64,000 nucleotides of DNA, taken from contig OX439043.1 of NCBI GenBank assembly GCA_949317995.1, positions 44,955,560-45,019,559 of the forward strand, in the 5' to 3' direction. This DNA is from Acholoe squamosa (lineage: Eukaryota > Annelida > Polychaeta > Phyllodocida > Polynoidae). Made by a program: the position numbers and the translations under genes. This document shows, one piece after another, positions 1-23,700 of this stretch; the first letter of the stretch is position 1; the number at the start of each line of letters is the position of its first letter. A model generated the notes under the pieces. The model was not told the DNA's origin. It was given only the letters and a program-made list of their open reading frames with translations, and ran no database searches.

Positions 1-622
1 ATATTGACCTGGAGGAGGGGGGGGCTAGCCTAAAAATAATACGAAATTTCCTCACTTTATGAAACCTGTTTTAATATCTAAGCGTACGCTATGGCATAAA
101 TGCACGTTCTGATGGTGTTCCATACAGAAATATACATGCACACTTTACCTGGTAATAAAATTAGACAGTACATAGTAATAGCGACGCATTGAGTTTGCCT
201 GTTGCCAGAGCACAGTGAGATCGGCATGAAAGTTTCGTTGTTTGAAATGCATGAAGGGGGCGGGGTTAACAAAGTAGATCTGTCTACGGATCCATATTTC
301 ACTATCTGGACCCCCACCCACCCCCCTTCGCCAATATGGAATTTAACTGATACTGGGAACTAATTAACCTGATGTCATCTTTGGCAGGTGTAGTTTTTGC
401 CAAGCACATGAATGGATGTTATGGTTGCACGTGATACAATATATACCGGAGATAACCTTCTCTTCCAGGATGTCCATAGAAGGGACAATGATAGAGACAG
501 GAGGTCTGTAGATGCTTCTAGTGAAGGACACGTCCGAAACCAAACCCCAATCCCAGGTCGGTATCCTCTCAATAATCTCAGTAGGCATATAGGTCCTCAT
601 TGACAACCATAATCACGTATTA
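1..622. other. Unassigned sequence left of the first repeat
   Basis: No gene could be supported. Short open frames exist on both strands around 364-606, but neither shows a recognisable domain or a convincing acceptor/donor pair, so an exon here is neither shown nor excluded. Confidence 0.4.
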
Positions 623-923
623 TACTTGGCAAAAGAGAAACATTTCCGAACGTTTGGGTTAAAAGATGTTGGTGAAAAACGTTTTTCTTACATGGAACAC
701 GTTTTAAAGCGTTTTCTATGTAATAAAAGATTAGTTACGTTTTTAACGTCAAAATTGCCTTTTCTTACCAAGAAATGAAAACGTTTTACCAAACTAAGAA
801 GAAAACTTTTTTTAGTGCAATGTCAGGTTTTGACGATATTTATATTCAAAAACAAACGTTTGGAGAACTTACAAACCAAAAAAGAGAACGTCTTTAATGT
901 TAAAAAACCTTTTTGCCAAGCAC
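623..923. repeat. Inverted-repeat (MITE-like) element, TTGGCAAAA termini
   Basis: The stretch begins TACTTGGCAAAAG and ends with the inverse, CTTTTTGCCAAGCA. The interior repeats the motif AAACGTTT many times on both strands. A second, shorter element with the same end (CACTTGGCA...TGCCAAGTGGG) lies at 15193-15302, so this looks like a small non-autonomous DNA transposon family. No transposase is visible. Confidence 0.55.
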
Positions 924-1846
924 TTTGGATACCGACCCATTCTTTGATTTGTACTTCCAACCCCCTCCCTTCTTCTGTCGTTAAAAATGTATAACCTATA
1001 AGGTGGATGGCAGGGATAGAGTAAAAGCGGTACCTAATTATCTTTGCCATATTTACATCAGGGTCCCAGAATGACTTGTACCGTATATTCCATAATATTG
1101 TATACATTATAAATGTGGGGGTCCCAGACATATTTTTGAGATACTTAACGTTGAACTTACATAGGATCTAAATCCCAAAATCAATTTAAAGAAAGTGGTT
1201 AGATTTTTTTCTTACTTCCGCAGCACCTGTATTATAAGCATTATCTTTGCAACCAATACAATATTGACATAATTTATGGTCCCTGGCACATTTCTAATGT
1301 TTTGGGGTCATTTAAAATATTAAACATCAGCTTTCAGCTCACAGCGAAGGGGGCAGATAAGTGGAGTCCTCAAGAGGGTCCTGTTAGGACCGTCTTCATA
1401 GTATAATTGTCATATTCACATTTATATCATAAGATACTGGGATAAATTCGTTCCCAGAGCAACTTTGGAAAAACTTTTTCAAACAGGAATATTTGTTTAG
1501 TTTGGAAAACGTCAATGCTCTCTCAACGTTTTGTTTACGTTGAGAAATGTTTCAAAAAAAACTTCCAAACTGCTTACGAAGTAGCCACTGAATCTGCCGG
1601 TGCTGAAGGACTATAACCTATATTACTTACCATATCTATGTATAAATGCTTAGAAATCTGCACAGTAAATCAGTTTTGGAAGGCCACCATCCACCTTAAT
1701 TAAATACACACTTTTGAAACCCAGCCTCTTATTATGAGTAGCCAAAATACTTGTTCCACGTGAGTCTAGTATACCCGGCCAGTTGATTGGTTTGCTATCT
1801 CCACTGCAACTACCCAAGTATTGGAGAGCATTTTTTTTTCACACAG
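924..1846. other. Non-coding stretch before the collagen-like exons
   Basis: AT-rich sequence without a recognisable exon. A collagen Gly-X-Y exon that would be expected 5' of the next gene was looked for and not seen, so the earlier exons probably lie outside the window or are too short to recognise. Confidence 0.4.
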
Positions 1847-3157
1847 CTGGCGCGATCTACACAAGATGGGGGCGTCCGGACTGTCCTCCCAGCTCCCAAC
1901 TACTGTACAAGGGTTAGTATCAGCATATATCACCCATATTCCATATTCAGTTGTAAAACACAGCTCTACGATCTCTGCCCTGTATAGATCTAGTTAGATA
2001 CAGTTACTCTTTGTACACGTAGGCTATGTTTCTGTAGGATACATTGATGATGCTGATGTTACCCAGATCGAGTACACATAAGTCATTTAAACGCTGTAGT
2101 TTGTTATGCTATTTGTCATCGTCATGTATTTTGGAAATATCGATGGTAATAATGACATTCTGGAGAAAATGATAGAACAGTTAATCCTCTGTGAGATGAA
2201 CGCTGATTGTAGGTTTATGAGTTATGAAGAAAAAAACAACCCATGATTGGTGTTTCCAGGGGTTATAGCCAGTGGACATCCCGACCATACTGGAGGAGGT
2301 AGTATGCATTTGTGTATGCCTGAAGAGCCTGAATACATCCACAATGCCCTTCACCATTACCGATTCTCTGGGGTGCTATACGGTTTTGAGTATAGGACCA
2401 CTCTGTTCGACCCACCAATCAGTACCAATCAGAATGCAGTGTGCGCTGTATGCCAAAGCAACAAGATGAATAAGGTAAAGTTTTGTGGGGGGGGGGTGTC
2501 TTTTGCTTTACTGTTATCATTACCAGTATTCTTAGAATTTCTAAGAAGGAGAATGTGGCGTTGAATTTTTTTAAAAAAAAATGCTCAATTGGCGATACAA
2601 TTATGACCCATATGATCATGATCAAGAAAATATAATATTTTTATGTCATGAAAAACCATACTCATCAATAACACAATGAATTATTCATTAAAAGGTTATA
2701 ACCATTGACTATATGGCAACAAGATACCCTTACCCATTACCGACAGCTATACTTTGATAGAATAATTGCCAGGAAACGCAAGCAAATGGGTTGTGTGTTT
2801 TTTTTTCACATACGGTAAACAGGTGGCACTCCTCTAACTTGAACTATTTAAGAAGTAAAAACGTGTGCTTTAATAACATAGTTTTCTATATTTCTCTTTA
2901 AGTTTATGATTCCTGGACGTACGTCATGTCTGGATGGTTGGACAGTGGAGTATTCTGGTTACCTGATGAATTCTAAGTACACAGACAAGTCAGGAAGGGA
3001 CTATATATGTGTGGACAGGAACCCAGCCCCAGACCGTGCAGGAGCCAGGGACGAGAAGGGAGGAGGGCTGTGGCACGTTATAGGGAGATGTCCTAACCTC
3101 CCATGTCCTAAGTATCTGAATGACTACCCACTTACATGCACTGTCTGCACCCGTTAA
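1847..3157 (+). CDS. Short-chain collagen C4-like protein, C-terminal exons (5' partial)
   Basis: Three exons: 1847-1912, 2260-2474 and 2903-3157 (stop TAA). Exon 1 enters with two bases and reads GAIYTRWGRPDCPPSSQLLYK; introns follow in phase 1 and phase 0, each with AG/GT borders (CACAG, GTTAGT, TTTCCAG, GTAAAG, TTTAAG). The continuous product runs from the YTRWGR-CP motif through HTGGGSMHLC, LYGFEY and CAVC to PGRTSC-DGWTVEYSGYL, DYICVDRNP and a final CTVCTR. This pattern of paired cysteines and Tyr/Trp/Gly motifs is that of the C-terminal domain of short-chain collagen C4-like proteins of sponges, molluscs and other invertebrates, which are secreted extracellular-matrix proteins. The collagen triple-helix part and signal peptide are not in the visible exons. 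Family assignment is from recognition of the motif order; the exon joins are inferred from phase. Confidence 0.8.
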
Positions 3158-4399
3158 TGGATGTGTGCAGTTTGAAGAAAACGACTGTTCCCTTACTTCT
3201 TTTATTGACATTTGAGATGGTACAGACTAGATCTGTTCTCTTATTTGAGGGTACATGTATTGGATATTCCTTTTGGTATTTGTTCTTCCAATCTGTATTT
3301 ACCAGTCCTGATTGAAATAGAATTACACAATATATATATATTTTAGTTTTGATTACCATGAACCTCCTTGACATTACGAATAAGAGGTTTGGTTCCCCTT
3401 CTATCTCTAGCTTCACTGGGCTTTAAAAGCCCTTTATGTCAGCTACACGTCTTAGGCAAACATTAGCTGAAATGCCTAACTTTCTAAGCCTTTCTAAGTT
3501 TACATCTAACTGTAAGGAAAATCTCCTAACTTGCCTGAAACCTTCCTAAGGTTATGCCATATAACTTGTCTATGCCTGCTGTCATTTACAGATGATTCCT
3601 AAACTTAAAAATTTAAAGACAGGGTTTTAACACAAAAGAATACTGACCAGAATTATTAACCCAACGGTGCAGCTTTTAGCTTGAGATGTCGCTTATGTGG
3701 TTTCATGGTTATTCCTTTTTTCAATAATTGAAACAGTCAGTGTAAACTCTATATTTCTAGAGTTTAGACACCCACCGCAGTGCCCCATCATTTAAGAAGC
3801 ATGTTCAATACCTCACATCATTTTCACCCCCTAATCCAAGTTGCTCTGGGATTATTACATGGTCACAGACTCAACATTTTAGATATGAGTATATTTGAAT
3901 ATACAAAGGACAGGTGTGTCTATTCCTATCCCTTGCTCCTTCCATGATTTATAAACTTATTAGGTGTATTTTGTTCATCATTGTGTCAGGTTGAATTGTA
4001 AACGCCTTATCCTGCCAATAGTCAATGGAATCACCATTATTTTGAGATCTATGGGCTTCTACATGATATACACATATTGGAAAAATCCTCCTGCAAACCA
4101 CACTGCCACCTGGTGTGAAAAAATACTATCCCTTAGACAAAACTATTACCCCTTAGAAAAAGTAACCGATTTTCTGCCTTGGCTAAGTCGAGTCAACTTT
4201 CCTAAAAAGGTTAGTCAATACTGCTAACATGTTAGTCAGATGCTGGTTATGTGTTAGGTGTTTTGCCTAATTAGGTGTTTCACCTAACTTAAATTAGATT
4301 TACTAACTTGGATTTTTTTCTGTGTATGTATACATCAAATACATCTCTTGTCATCCCTTGAAATCTTGCCTATCCCATAAATCACACCAGGTTATATTC
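3158..4399. other. Intergenic region rich in CTAAC/TTAGG motifs
   Basis: No gene seen. From about 3440 to 3560 the sequence repeats CTAAC and CTAAG words, and from about 4200 to 4310 the inverse TTAGG words recur (GTTAGGTG, CCTAATTAGG). This suggests a decayed inverted-repeat element spanning roughly 3430-4310, but the arms are too degenerate to fix its ends. Confidence 0.35.
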
Positions 4400-4815
4400 A
4401 GTCTCGGACGTGCCCAGACGTGCCCAGACTGTACTATGTCTGCAACAGGTTGAAGCAGGTGTTAAAAACTTACCTATGTTGTATCCTAACCCTAACCCTA
4501 CAGCCAAGAGAATATGCCATTCCTTTGGCTGCTAGTAAATCAATTGCCTGGCTAGCTCAGTTGGGAGAGCAGAGGTTTCCAAATGTAAGGGTCGTAAGTT
4601 CAATCCTAGCCTAAGCCCAATTTTTGTAGTTGCATTGAGGCTGCTGGTTCTAATAATGAAGTTGCAACAGGTATGGTCACAGGGGAACAAGCTTCATTCA
4701 TAAATATTCATTAGCACATAGGGGAATGCATCAGTGAGGCCACTACCTTATGAGAAATTGATCCAGGATCCTGGATCATTTTAGAGGAGGCATTGCAATT
4801 ATCTAATAAGAAATC
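4400..4815 (+). repeat. tRNA-derived SINE, copy 1
   Basis: A tRNA-like head at about 4546-4618 has an A box (TGGCTAGCTCAGTTGG) and a B box (AGTTCAATCC). It is followed by a body containing TGAAGTTGCAACAGGT, CAAGCTTCATTCATAAATA and the palindrome GATCCAGGATCCTGGATC. The same head and body recur near 39645-39912. A conserved 5' stretch (4400-4545) is also shared with the second copy, so the repeat unit is longer than the tRNA-headed part. It is a retroposed RNA polymerase III-type element rather than a functional tRNA gene, because the anticodon arm is mutated and the same long tail follows both copies. Confidence 0.75.
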
Positions 4816-6079
4816 TTCCAGGCCCACCATAGGGCCTGGAAGATCGAGGCTGGGTTATATTAGGCAAAATACCCTGAATAACAAACTACACCACTGACGT
4901 TCTCTGCCATTGTATGGGTGCTGATCAAACGGAACAGGATCAGAGGTATAGGACAATTAAACAGTAACAAATAGGGGGATTTCCCCGAGCAAGTTTTACG
5001 GTCACCTTCCCACCCCGCTACTATCTGGTGCCAAAGTCTGGAATCAATCTGTGGACTTTTCGAAACAGAGAGGACTTTTTGTAAACAAATAGGTCCCCCA
5101 GGCAGTACAAAATAAATTTGGGTAATGTGTAGCTAGTTGAGGATATCTGGAAAGATTAGAGGGTATAATGCAGTAAATAAAAATTGAAAGAAAGATAAAA
5201 AAAAACAGAAAAAGAAAAAAGACTGACAGTGTTCAGAGGAGAAATTGGTTGTAAATGTAACGTAATAATCATTATTTTGCCCCGTCGGTACTGACTGTAG
5301 GAAAGACAGTCTTTTGTATGTCCTAAATGTCCTAACCTCTTTTGGTGTAATGAAAGACGTACGTCTGTATTGTTTGTTATTCTAAATAAAAAAAAAAGTT
5401 AGCTAACTTACCATCAATTCTAATATGAGTAAGGAACTGTCCTTTTAGTGTGACAATGCATGATTACAAATGTAGTGGCACCCATTACTGATTATATTAT
5501 GTGTACAAAAATGTCTAGGATCAGACTATACTGATCAAAGTCGATATGTCCAAATTGTCCAAAACAAAATACTTCAATGCGACCCTGTTTGGAGATTTGT
5601 ATTGTTTTATTGGCTTTTGTAGGACAAAACATATACAGGACGGGTAGGCTGTTTATAAGCAGTATAGGGATATCTGTAGACATACTCTTTTACTAGTTGT
5701 GGGTTTCTACAGCCCATATTTACATTGGAGGTCTTTTATAATTACCTTTGACCCCTCGACCTTTTGACGTAATAATAATACATGCGTTCAACAATAGTTA
5801 TAAAGAACAGTTTTATTTATGTGAATATGTTTAGAGTGAGAGACAATGTACAGAATATAAGATTCCGGTTAGAAATATTCAAAAATTACCATAATCATCT
5901 CAATGATATATGATTGTCTGTAGGCCCCATGTAGCAATGTCAGTTAATTTGCCTCAGTTTTGATATAATGGCATAATAAAGCACCTTTGAAAGAAACTTA
6001 ATCAATATTTCTCTGTGCCGCCTTGGTAGTATAGTTTTATGCACCACAAAGAGTTCCTCAATGGAATACCCTTTAAATC
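4816..6079. other. Intergenic; 3' flank of the beta-galactosidase-like gene
   Basis: No coding sequence recognised. An AATAAA on the minus strand (plus coordinates 5812-5817) is a possible polyadenylation signal for the gene that ends at 6080; nearer alternatives were not obvious. Confidence 0.35.
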
Positions 6080-17810
<11,731 letters not shown>

Positions 17811-17981
17811 TTTGGGAGGATACTGGAGGAAAATAAAACAGAGATCCCTTCATAACCAGGGCCAATTGCCTCTTTTCTAAAACATTGCTGATCAATCAAA
17901 CTGAAACAGGGTATTGAGTTAATAGATAGTGACCGAGACATTTCCAACCTCTGTCGATCGATGAAAAAAAAAAAAACAACA

Positions 17982-18233
17982 ATATCCACTTTAGAGTTGG
18001 TGATACCAACACTCACCAAATTGATATCCACTTTAGAGTTGGTGATACCAACACTCAACAAATTGATATCCACTTTAGAGTTGGTGATACCAACACTCAC
18101 CAAATTGATATCCACTTTAGAGTAGGTGATACCAACACTCACCAAATTGATATCCACTTTAGAGTTGGTGATACCAACACTCAACAAATTGATATCCACT
18201 TTAGAGTTGGTGATACCAACACTCAACAAATTG
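17982..18233. repeat. 42-bp minisatellite, six units
   Basis: Six tandem copies of a 42-bp unit (ATATCCACTTTAGAGTTGGT followed by GATACCAACACTCACCAAATTG), starting at 17982, 18024, 18066, 18108, 18150 and 18192. Because 42 is a multiple of three, the minus frame stays open and encodes LLSVGITNSKVDIN repeats, but that frame differs from the galactosidase exon next to it. It lies about 170 bp upstream of the first identified galactosidase exon. Confidence 0.92.
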
Positions 18234-18508
18234 CTAGGGCTATAGCTCAATCGCTGTTGCCCATGTCTACTTGTTGTATAAGGTAAAAGGGGAAAATATT
18301 AGCATAGTATGGATTAACAGCAACTGAAACTTTACTATCTTGTGTACAAATGAAATAATTGCCATGTGCATACAGACTCTATTCCTCCATATAGCACATG
18401 TACTGAGTATTTGATACCTTTAGTTTGTTTTCCTAGATGTAAGAATAATTTCCTCACGCCATGTCGATTTTATTAAAGAAAGGTTCGTTTCACCATGTCG
18501 AACTAATG

Positions 18509-18650
18509 AGCCATCCATAAATGACGTCATACAAAATTTGACCCATTTTTGACCCCCCCCCACCTCACCTCTCGTTTTTTTTTCACCAATTTTGCAATGC
18601 TGGGCCTGACCCCCCTTCCCCTTCCAGCATGTCATCATTTGTGGATGGCA
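18509..18650. mobile_element. MITE with GGCCATCCATAAATGACGTC ends, copy 1
   Basis: Left end GCCATCCATAAATGACGTCA and right end TGTCATCATTTGTGGATGGC are inverted repeats of about 22 bp. Interior has AAAATTTGACC and C-rich tracts shared with the copies at 18657-18836 and 58184-58364. Confidence 0.8.
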
Positions 18651-18656
18651 CCTTAG

Positions 18657-18836
18657 GGGTCTAGGGGGCCATCCATAAATGACGTCATGCAAAATTTGAC
18701 CATTTTTTACCCCCCTTTCCCCTCGTCATGTTTTTTTTTCCAATAAGCAGTGATATGGAAAATTAATTCCGTCATGCAGGGCCAGACCCACCCTCCCCCT
18801 CCAGCATGACGTCATTTGTGGATGGCCCCTAGACCC
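18657..18836. mobile_element. MITE with GGCCATCCATAAATGACGTC ends, copy 2
   Basis: Terminal inverted repeats extend to GGTCTAGGGGGCCATCC at the left and GGATGGCCCCTAGACC at the right. It lies six bases from copy 1 in the same orientation. The interior contains GGAAAATTAATTCC, also present (inverted) in the copy at 58184-58364. Confidence 0.82.
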
Positions 18837-19053
18837 ATTCTATAGGCCTAGCAAGGTTCCTTGTGTGTAGGCCTATAAGCGGCCATGACAGTTCCAATCT
18901 CGAAACCTCAGGAGGGATGAAATGTGTATTGCTAAGGCATCTGTACTACTAAGTAGGCTATATCTGTAATTTTCTTATCAGTATGCAACCGATAACCAAC
19001 CTTGACAACTAGGCCTATTTAATCTCTTTTGAGCCAAAGTCACCCTGAAGCCC

Positions 19054-20250
19054 GGGTAACTTTGGCTCACTCAAAACAGTCCAATTTCAATACCTTCCAA
19101 ATATTTTTTTTATAATCTAGGGTAGGGTGGGGTAAGACGCCCTTAATTTACAAATGTGTCATTTATAAGAAATTCATGGCTGCTTTCAGAATACTTTTTT
19201 TCATTAATCAAAGGATGGAATGATATTTTCTTCATTCGCAAAAGATTGTCAGCTCTGCCCCATAGATTGTTACAGTAAATCATGTATGAAAAAAGGTGGA
19301 TGCTGGGGTAAAAGGCCCACAGCTGGGGTAAAAGGCCCACAACCTTTGGGATAAAAGGCCCACATGCACAATAAAGAGGATCATAATTGGAATAAAAGCT
19401 CCATTTATATTCTTGTAATTAAAAAAAGAAGCTAAAGTTAATATTCATGAACTACTGCTGAGATTTGGACATTCTAAATTACCTAAAGTAGCATTTTCGA
19501 TAATTCATATCGAAGTCCAAGGGGTGATAGGGTAGGATAAGCTAAAATACCCTAATAGCACGTACCTGAGCTAGCTCTAAGAGAATAAACCCTAATTAAT
19601 GCATATTTTTCACACCAATCAAGAGATGGAACAATGTATCATACTTGTGAAATAGGTTGTCAGCCTAGCCTTATGGAATATTCCAATAGAATGCTTGACA
19701 AAAAGTGGGTCATTTTGCCCCGTAGGTTGAAAGGCTGGGGTAAAAGGCCCAAAGCGATGAGGCAAAAGGCCCATGGATCTGATGATAAGATAAGGTTCAT
19801 CTCAATCTTTATGACCTACCCTTCACCCCTTTATCTAATAATACCTCACCTAATACTTTTAACCCATTTAACTTGCTTCCCAAAAATCCATGCATATTTC
19901 AGGACCCTTTTATTTCTAATTATCTCAAATTGAGCATGATGATCTTAACAGTTATAAAATGTTGAATGTCTGATAAGTTAACTTTTTCTCATCCAATCAT
20001 AATGAAAACCTACAAAAGAGATCTCCTTGAAGTTATCCTTACTTCCAAGTGCTAAATGGCTGCATACAACTAGTACCTTGGTTATGAGGGCTAAAGGGCC
20101 TTTTACCCCGAAGGGCCTCTTTAATACCCCCTCCTACCCTAATGAAACCATCATATCAAAATATGGGTCTAAAAAGATCTTTTAATCATTATCTATACAC
20201 CATAGGAATATTATCATTTAATACATACAAAAAGTGAGCCAAAGTCACCC
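19054..20250. repeat. About 1.2-kb repeat element bounded by GGGTAACTTTGGCTCACT
   Basis: The left boundary GGGTAACTTTGGCTCACT and right boundary AGTGAGCCAAAGTCACCC are inverted 18-mers with one mismatch. Inside, the phrase GGGGTAAAAGGCCCAC recurs at about 19312, 19328, 19736 and in variants. There is no transposase-like ORF. The left boundary is itself part of a hairpin with 19031-19046. Possibly a non-autonomous DNA transposon. Confidence 0.5.
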
Positions 20251-20259
20251 CGGTTTACC

Positions 20260-20607
20260 GTACCACACTCGGGCCCTCGTCCCACCCAGAGAGGTATGAG
20301 GTTTAGTTCAGTGGTTCTAGGGCTAGGCCTACAATCTTTGCCCCACCCCTCAGCTATAACCTCAGCCACGTCTTCGGGCGCGCCACACCCAAGCGGGTGC
20401 ATCGGGTCGGCCATAGAGGGCAGTGCCGTCTATGTTGCACCATTTTCACATACTACTCACAAATAAAGATGGCGAACGATCGAAGACAATCAAAACACAC
20501 ACAGTGACATATTGAAAATGTATTCTGCAAACCAACTGCAAAGCCGATTTCAAACGTGACAGCGATTATTGGGTGTTTTGTAAGAGTCGGTTCAATACTT
20601 AACAACA
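20260..20607. promoter_or_regulatory. Probable 5' region between divergent genes
   Basis: Locally GC- and CpG-richer than its surroundings (for example GGGCGCGCCACACCC near 20380). It lies between the galactosidase-like gene on the minus strand and an ATG-led exon on the plus strand, so it could act as a shared promoter. No TATA box or transcript was available; this is inference from position and composition. Confidence 0.3.
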
Positions 20608-20760
20608 ATGAAGTTTCCATGGAGAGGGGATGGCTGCCCCAAACCGGGCAAACTGAAGCTGATTTTGCGGCTCAAGTTGAAGGCAGCGGATGCATTATCC
20701 CAGCCACTATCAACATTTTCGGGACCCGATGAGAGATCTGAGGGAATCCCAACAGCCATG
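20608..20760 (+). CDS. Probable first exon of the LRAT-domain gene
   Basis: ATG in a good context (AACAACAATGAAG) opens 51 codons rich in Lys/Leu/Pro, ending exactly at GCCATG|GTAAGT, a consensus donor in phase 0. The next plus-strand exon that fits (25651, acceptor TTATTTACAG) is also phase 0. The join would be ...GIPTAM|AKTARYTHND..., giving a 358-residue protein. Only spacing, strand and phase support the link, and further exons could lie between. Confidence 0.5.
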
Positions 20761-23700
20761 GTAAGTAAAATTCTCCTTGGTAATAACTGTATATATCTCA
20801 TCTCCGTTTCTCTATGAGAGTTCTTTGACAAATACCCAGCCCCAGGCCAGGGACAAATACCTGAAAATGAAGCGCCCCCACACGCCAATCTAGCCAACAG
20901 TACACTTACTGAGACTGAGTACTATACTATACTCTGTCTTAGTATAGATCTAGTCTATACTAACGTGTACTCATACATAGCCCGAGATAATGTTGTCCGG
21001 CGGGCGTTGACTCTTACCTAACGGGAGAGTCAGGCTTCCTGCATAGGGCTAATTTGTCAGGTGGCTGGAATTGTAGGACATCATTTTTTTATGTTGATTT
21101 CCTCTTAAAGATGGCTTCCTAAGACATGTTTGTTGCCATTTTGTGAGAAACCTTTCATACGGGGGCCCAGATTATTTGGTTCTTGCAAATCTGTTAGCCT
21201 TCACATCAAGTTTAGCTGCCACGGTCGGCCATGATGGAAGTGGTTTCAGGTCTCACAACAGAGGTGTTATTCATGAAATAATGTTATCCATGAGAATCTG
21301 CTTGGTGAGTGGAGATTGACTTCCTGTCTGGCAGAAAATGCACCTGCTGATAGCTACCTGTTGCAGCCCACACAGCATGTGCCAAACCTTGGAAAAAGGT
21401 GCGATCTAAAGGTTTCCAACAAAAGACGCTCTTCCCACTCACAGACAGCAAAACTAAGGTGGTACTCTTGTCAATATTATAAGCTGATTGTTGGGGATTT
21501 GTTTCTGTCAAATGTTATTCTTAGAAACTTGCTGTTTCTAGAGCACCTGCAAGTTTTAGCTAGGGCAGTCCCAGCGACTCAGTCCTTAACTGAGTCGCGC
21601 ACAGTGACTAGAGATGATGATGATGAACTTTTGAAGCCGCTGTAATATGCAAAATGTCACTCCATGCAAAATGTTTCCGCGGAAATTCAAGTTACACTTT
21701 GCATTATTCATAGTTCTACGGCGTAGGGGCAGTATCATTAGGGTTGTTGTTTCTTCAATTTCTATAAGAGGAGAGGGATATTATCATGGTTTCTTCCTTT
21801 CAAAGAAAAAAATATTTGTTTCGAGATTAAGCAAAGTTTATCACTCTCCTAGCATATCGTTCAATCCCAGCGCCATATGATTTAGAGGCTGCAAAGTCTG
21901 TTAGGAGAACGCTGGAAACATTTTGCATGGTGGCGACATTCTGCATGCGACACCGGCACGAGACCGACAGGCCCTATAAATTTAGGCTGAAATACCTGCC
22001 TGCTCACAGGCAGGATCCAAGATGTATACAAGTCTATAGTGGCACAAACACATGGCTAGTCTGAACTAAGTACTCACTGTAAGTTCCTGGAAATTGTCCC
22101 TCCTATTCACAAACATGTAGTTTTCATGTACATCAGCTTATATTGACTGAAACATGAGATATATCCAATAAATCTGACATGTTTATATTTGGAGTTAGGG
22201 AGGGAGATTTGAAAATCACCTGGATTATTAATTATCACAAGTATTTCAAGTACTTTGTGTATTGTGAATCTTTGGATATACATTGAGGGAAGTGTTGGTG
22301 GAAGCATTGGACCTGACAGTAAGTACTTCTGTGAGAAATGGCCACTCTGCCAGATTGGCTGACCAAACAGACTACAACAGACACACTTGGTCTCTGAGGT
22401 TCCCTCAGAGTGTCTACGGAGTATATAAATTATGTTCTAGCGGAACGGGGCCGCAATAGCCCGAGGCTATGCAGTATGATGGTCCTATCATATGGCAGGC
22501 TTTTAATAGATTGTTTGACTTTAGTACTGGAATAATTCTAGCCCCCCCCCCCTCCATTGCAAATTATTGCCCCTCGGCCTCGAGAACTAAGTTTCCCCAC
22601 ATCATTCCACATCGTCCATGAGAAAACAATCCTGTGAAAAGATACTGGTATGTATTTTTGAGCGCAGGTCTTGAATAAACCCGGGGGTACAGGGGTATTG
22701 AAATTTGAAAATCCACTATAATTTATAGGGACGGTCTTGAAAAGGGCCGGGAATAATTCCTACTTGAAATTAATGAGCGCCCTGGTGCTTGTACCCGGCT
22801 TGTACACACCAACACAGTAGTACTATACCATCAATTTCGTAGTGGAACCGGTATATAGTTTTGGGTGTGGCCTTCATGCAGCTGTGGCTTATAGATATCT
22901 AGCCTATATGGGCATTTCTGAATAAAAATTACTTGTTAGGGGGACGTGCATGGCCATTTCTTAAAATTGTTCAACGGGTATGGACAGATCACCCCCTCCC
23001 CACCTTCCCTACTTAAGCCTAGTAGTCTATTAGATTAGAAGTAGTATATATAAGCAGGGACTTGATAGCTCTATTGGGAGTATTGAAGAGGGTAAGCTAC
23101 ACGTATATCAACAGGTGATGATACCTTCTCCAGGGCCATATTACGGTATTAGATATTGGTGGCAGTACCATCCCACCATACTCTGCAGTTAGACATGGGG
23201 CATGGTTCATAGCAAATCGCCGAGCTATTACTGAGGTTACTGAATCTAAATCGATGTCCCTCATTATCACAAAGATAATAGAGATAGTATACCAGATAGA
23301 TGGCCGGTAATCCACATATCAGTTATATCAATACACTATCAGTCGTTTTATCAGTCGGTCTAGCTCAGGCCTACAGAGACTTGGGTTGCATGATATAGAT
23401 TTCAAACAATATAACCCACTCCAAATCATTTCCATTTTTTGTTTGTTTGGAGGCTACATAACGAATCCTGTCAATGAAATCAGCTGATGTGACAAAATCT
23501 TAATAATAATGCTCACCACACCCCGCGCCTCCTCTCACTCGTGGCATGGGGAGGGGATGCTTGAAAAGTAGCCAATTTATAGTTTATGCTATTTTCATGA
23601 AAACTGGCAATTAAAAAAAAAATTGAAAGTTTGGACAGAACCCAGGACATTTTGCTGGGGGGAAATTTTGATCAAACACTAGAGATTTTCCTTTAAAAGG

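Noticed and set aside
364-606. Possible coding exon on either strand
   Set aside because: Open for about 80 codons, but no recognisable family, and acceptor/donor signals do not frame a consistent exon.
4484-4500. Telomere-like CCTAACCCTAACCC tract
   Set aside because: Only about two and a half units inside a SINE-associated block; not a telomere or interstitial array.
4546-4618. Functional tRNA gene
   Set aside because: A and B boxes are present, but the anticodon region does not fold properly and the same 200-bp tail follows a second copy at 39645, so it is a SINE head.
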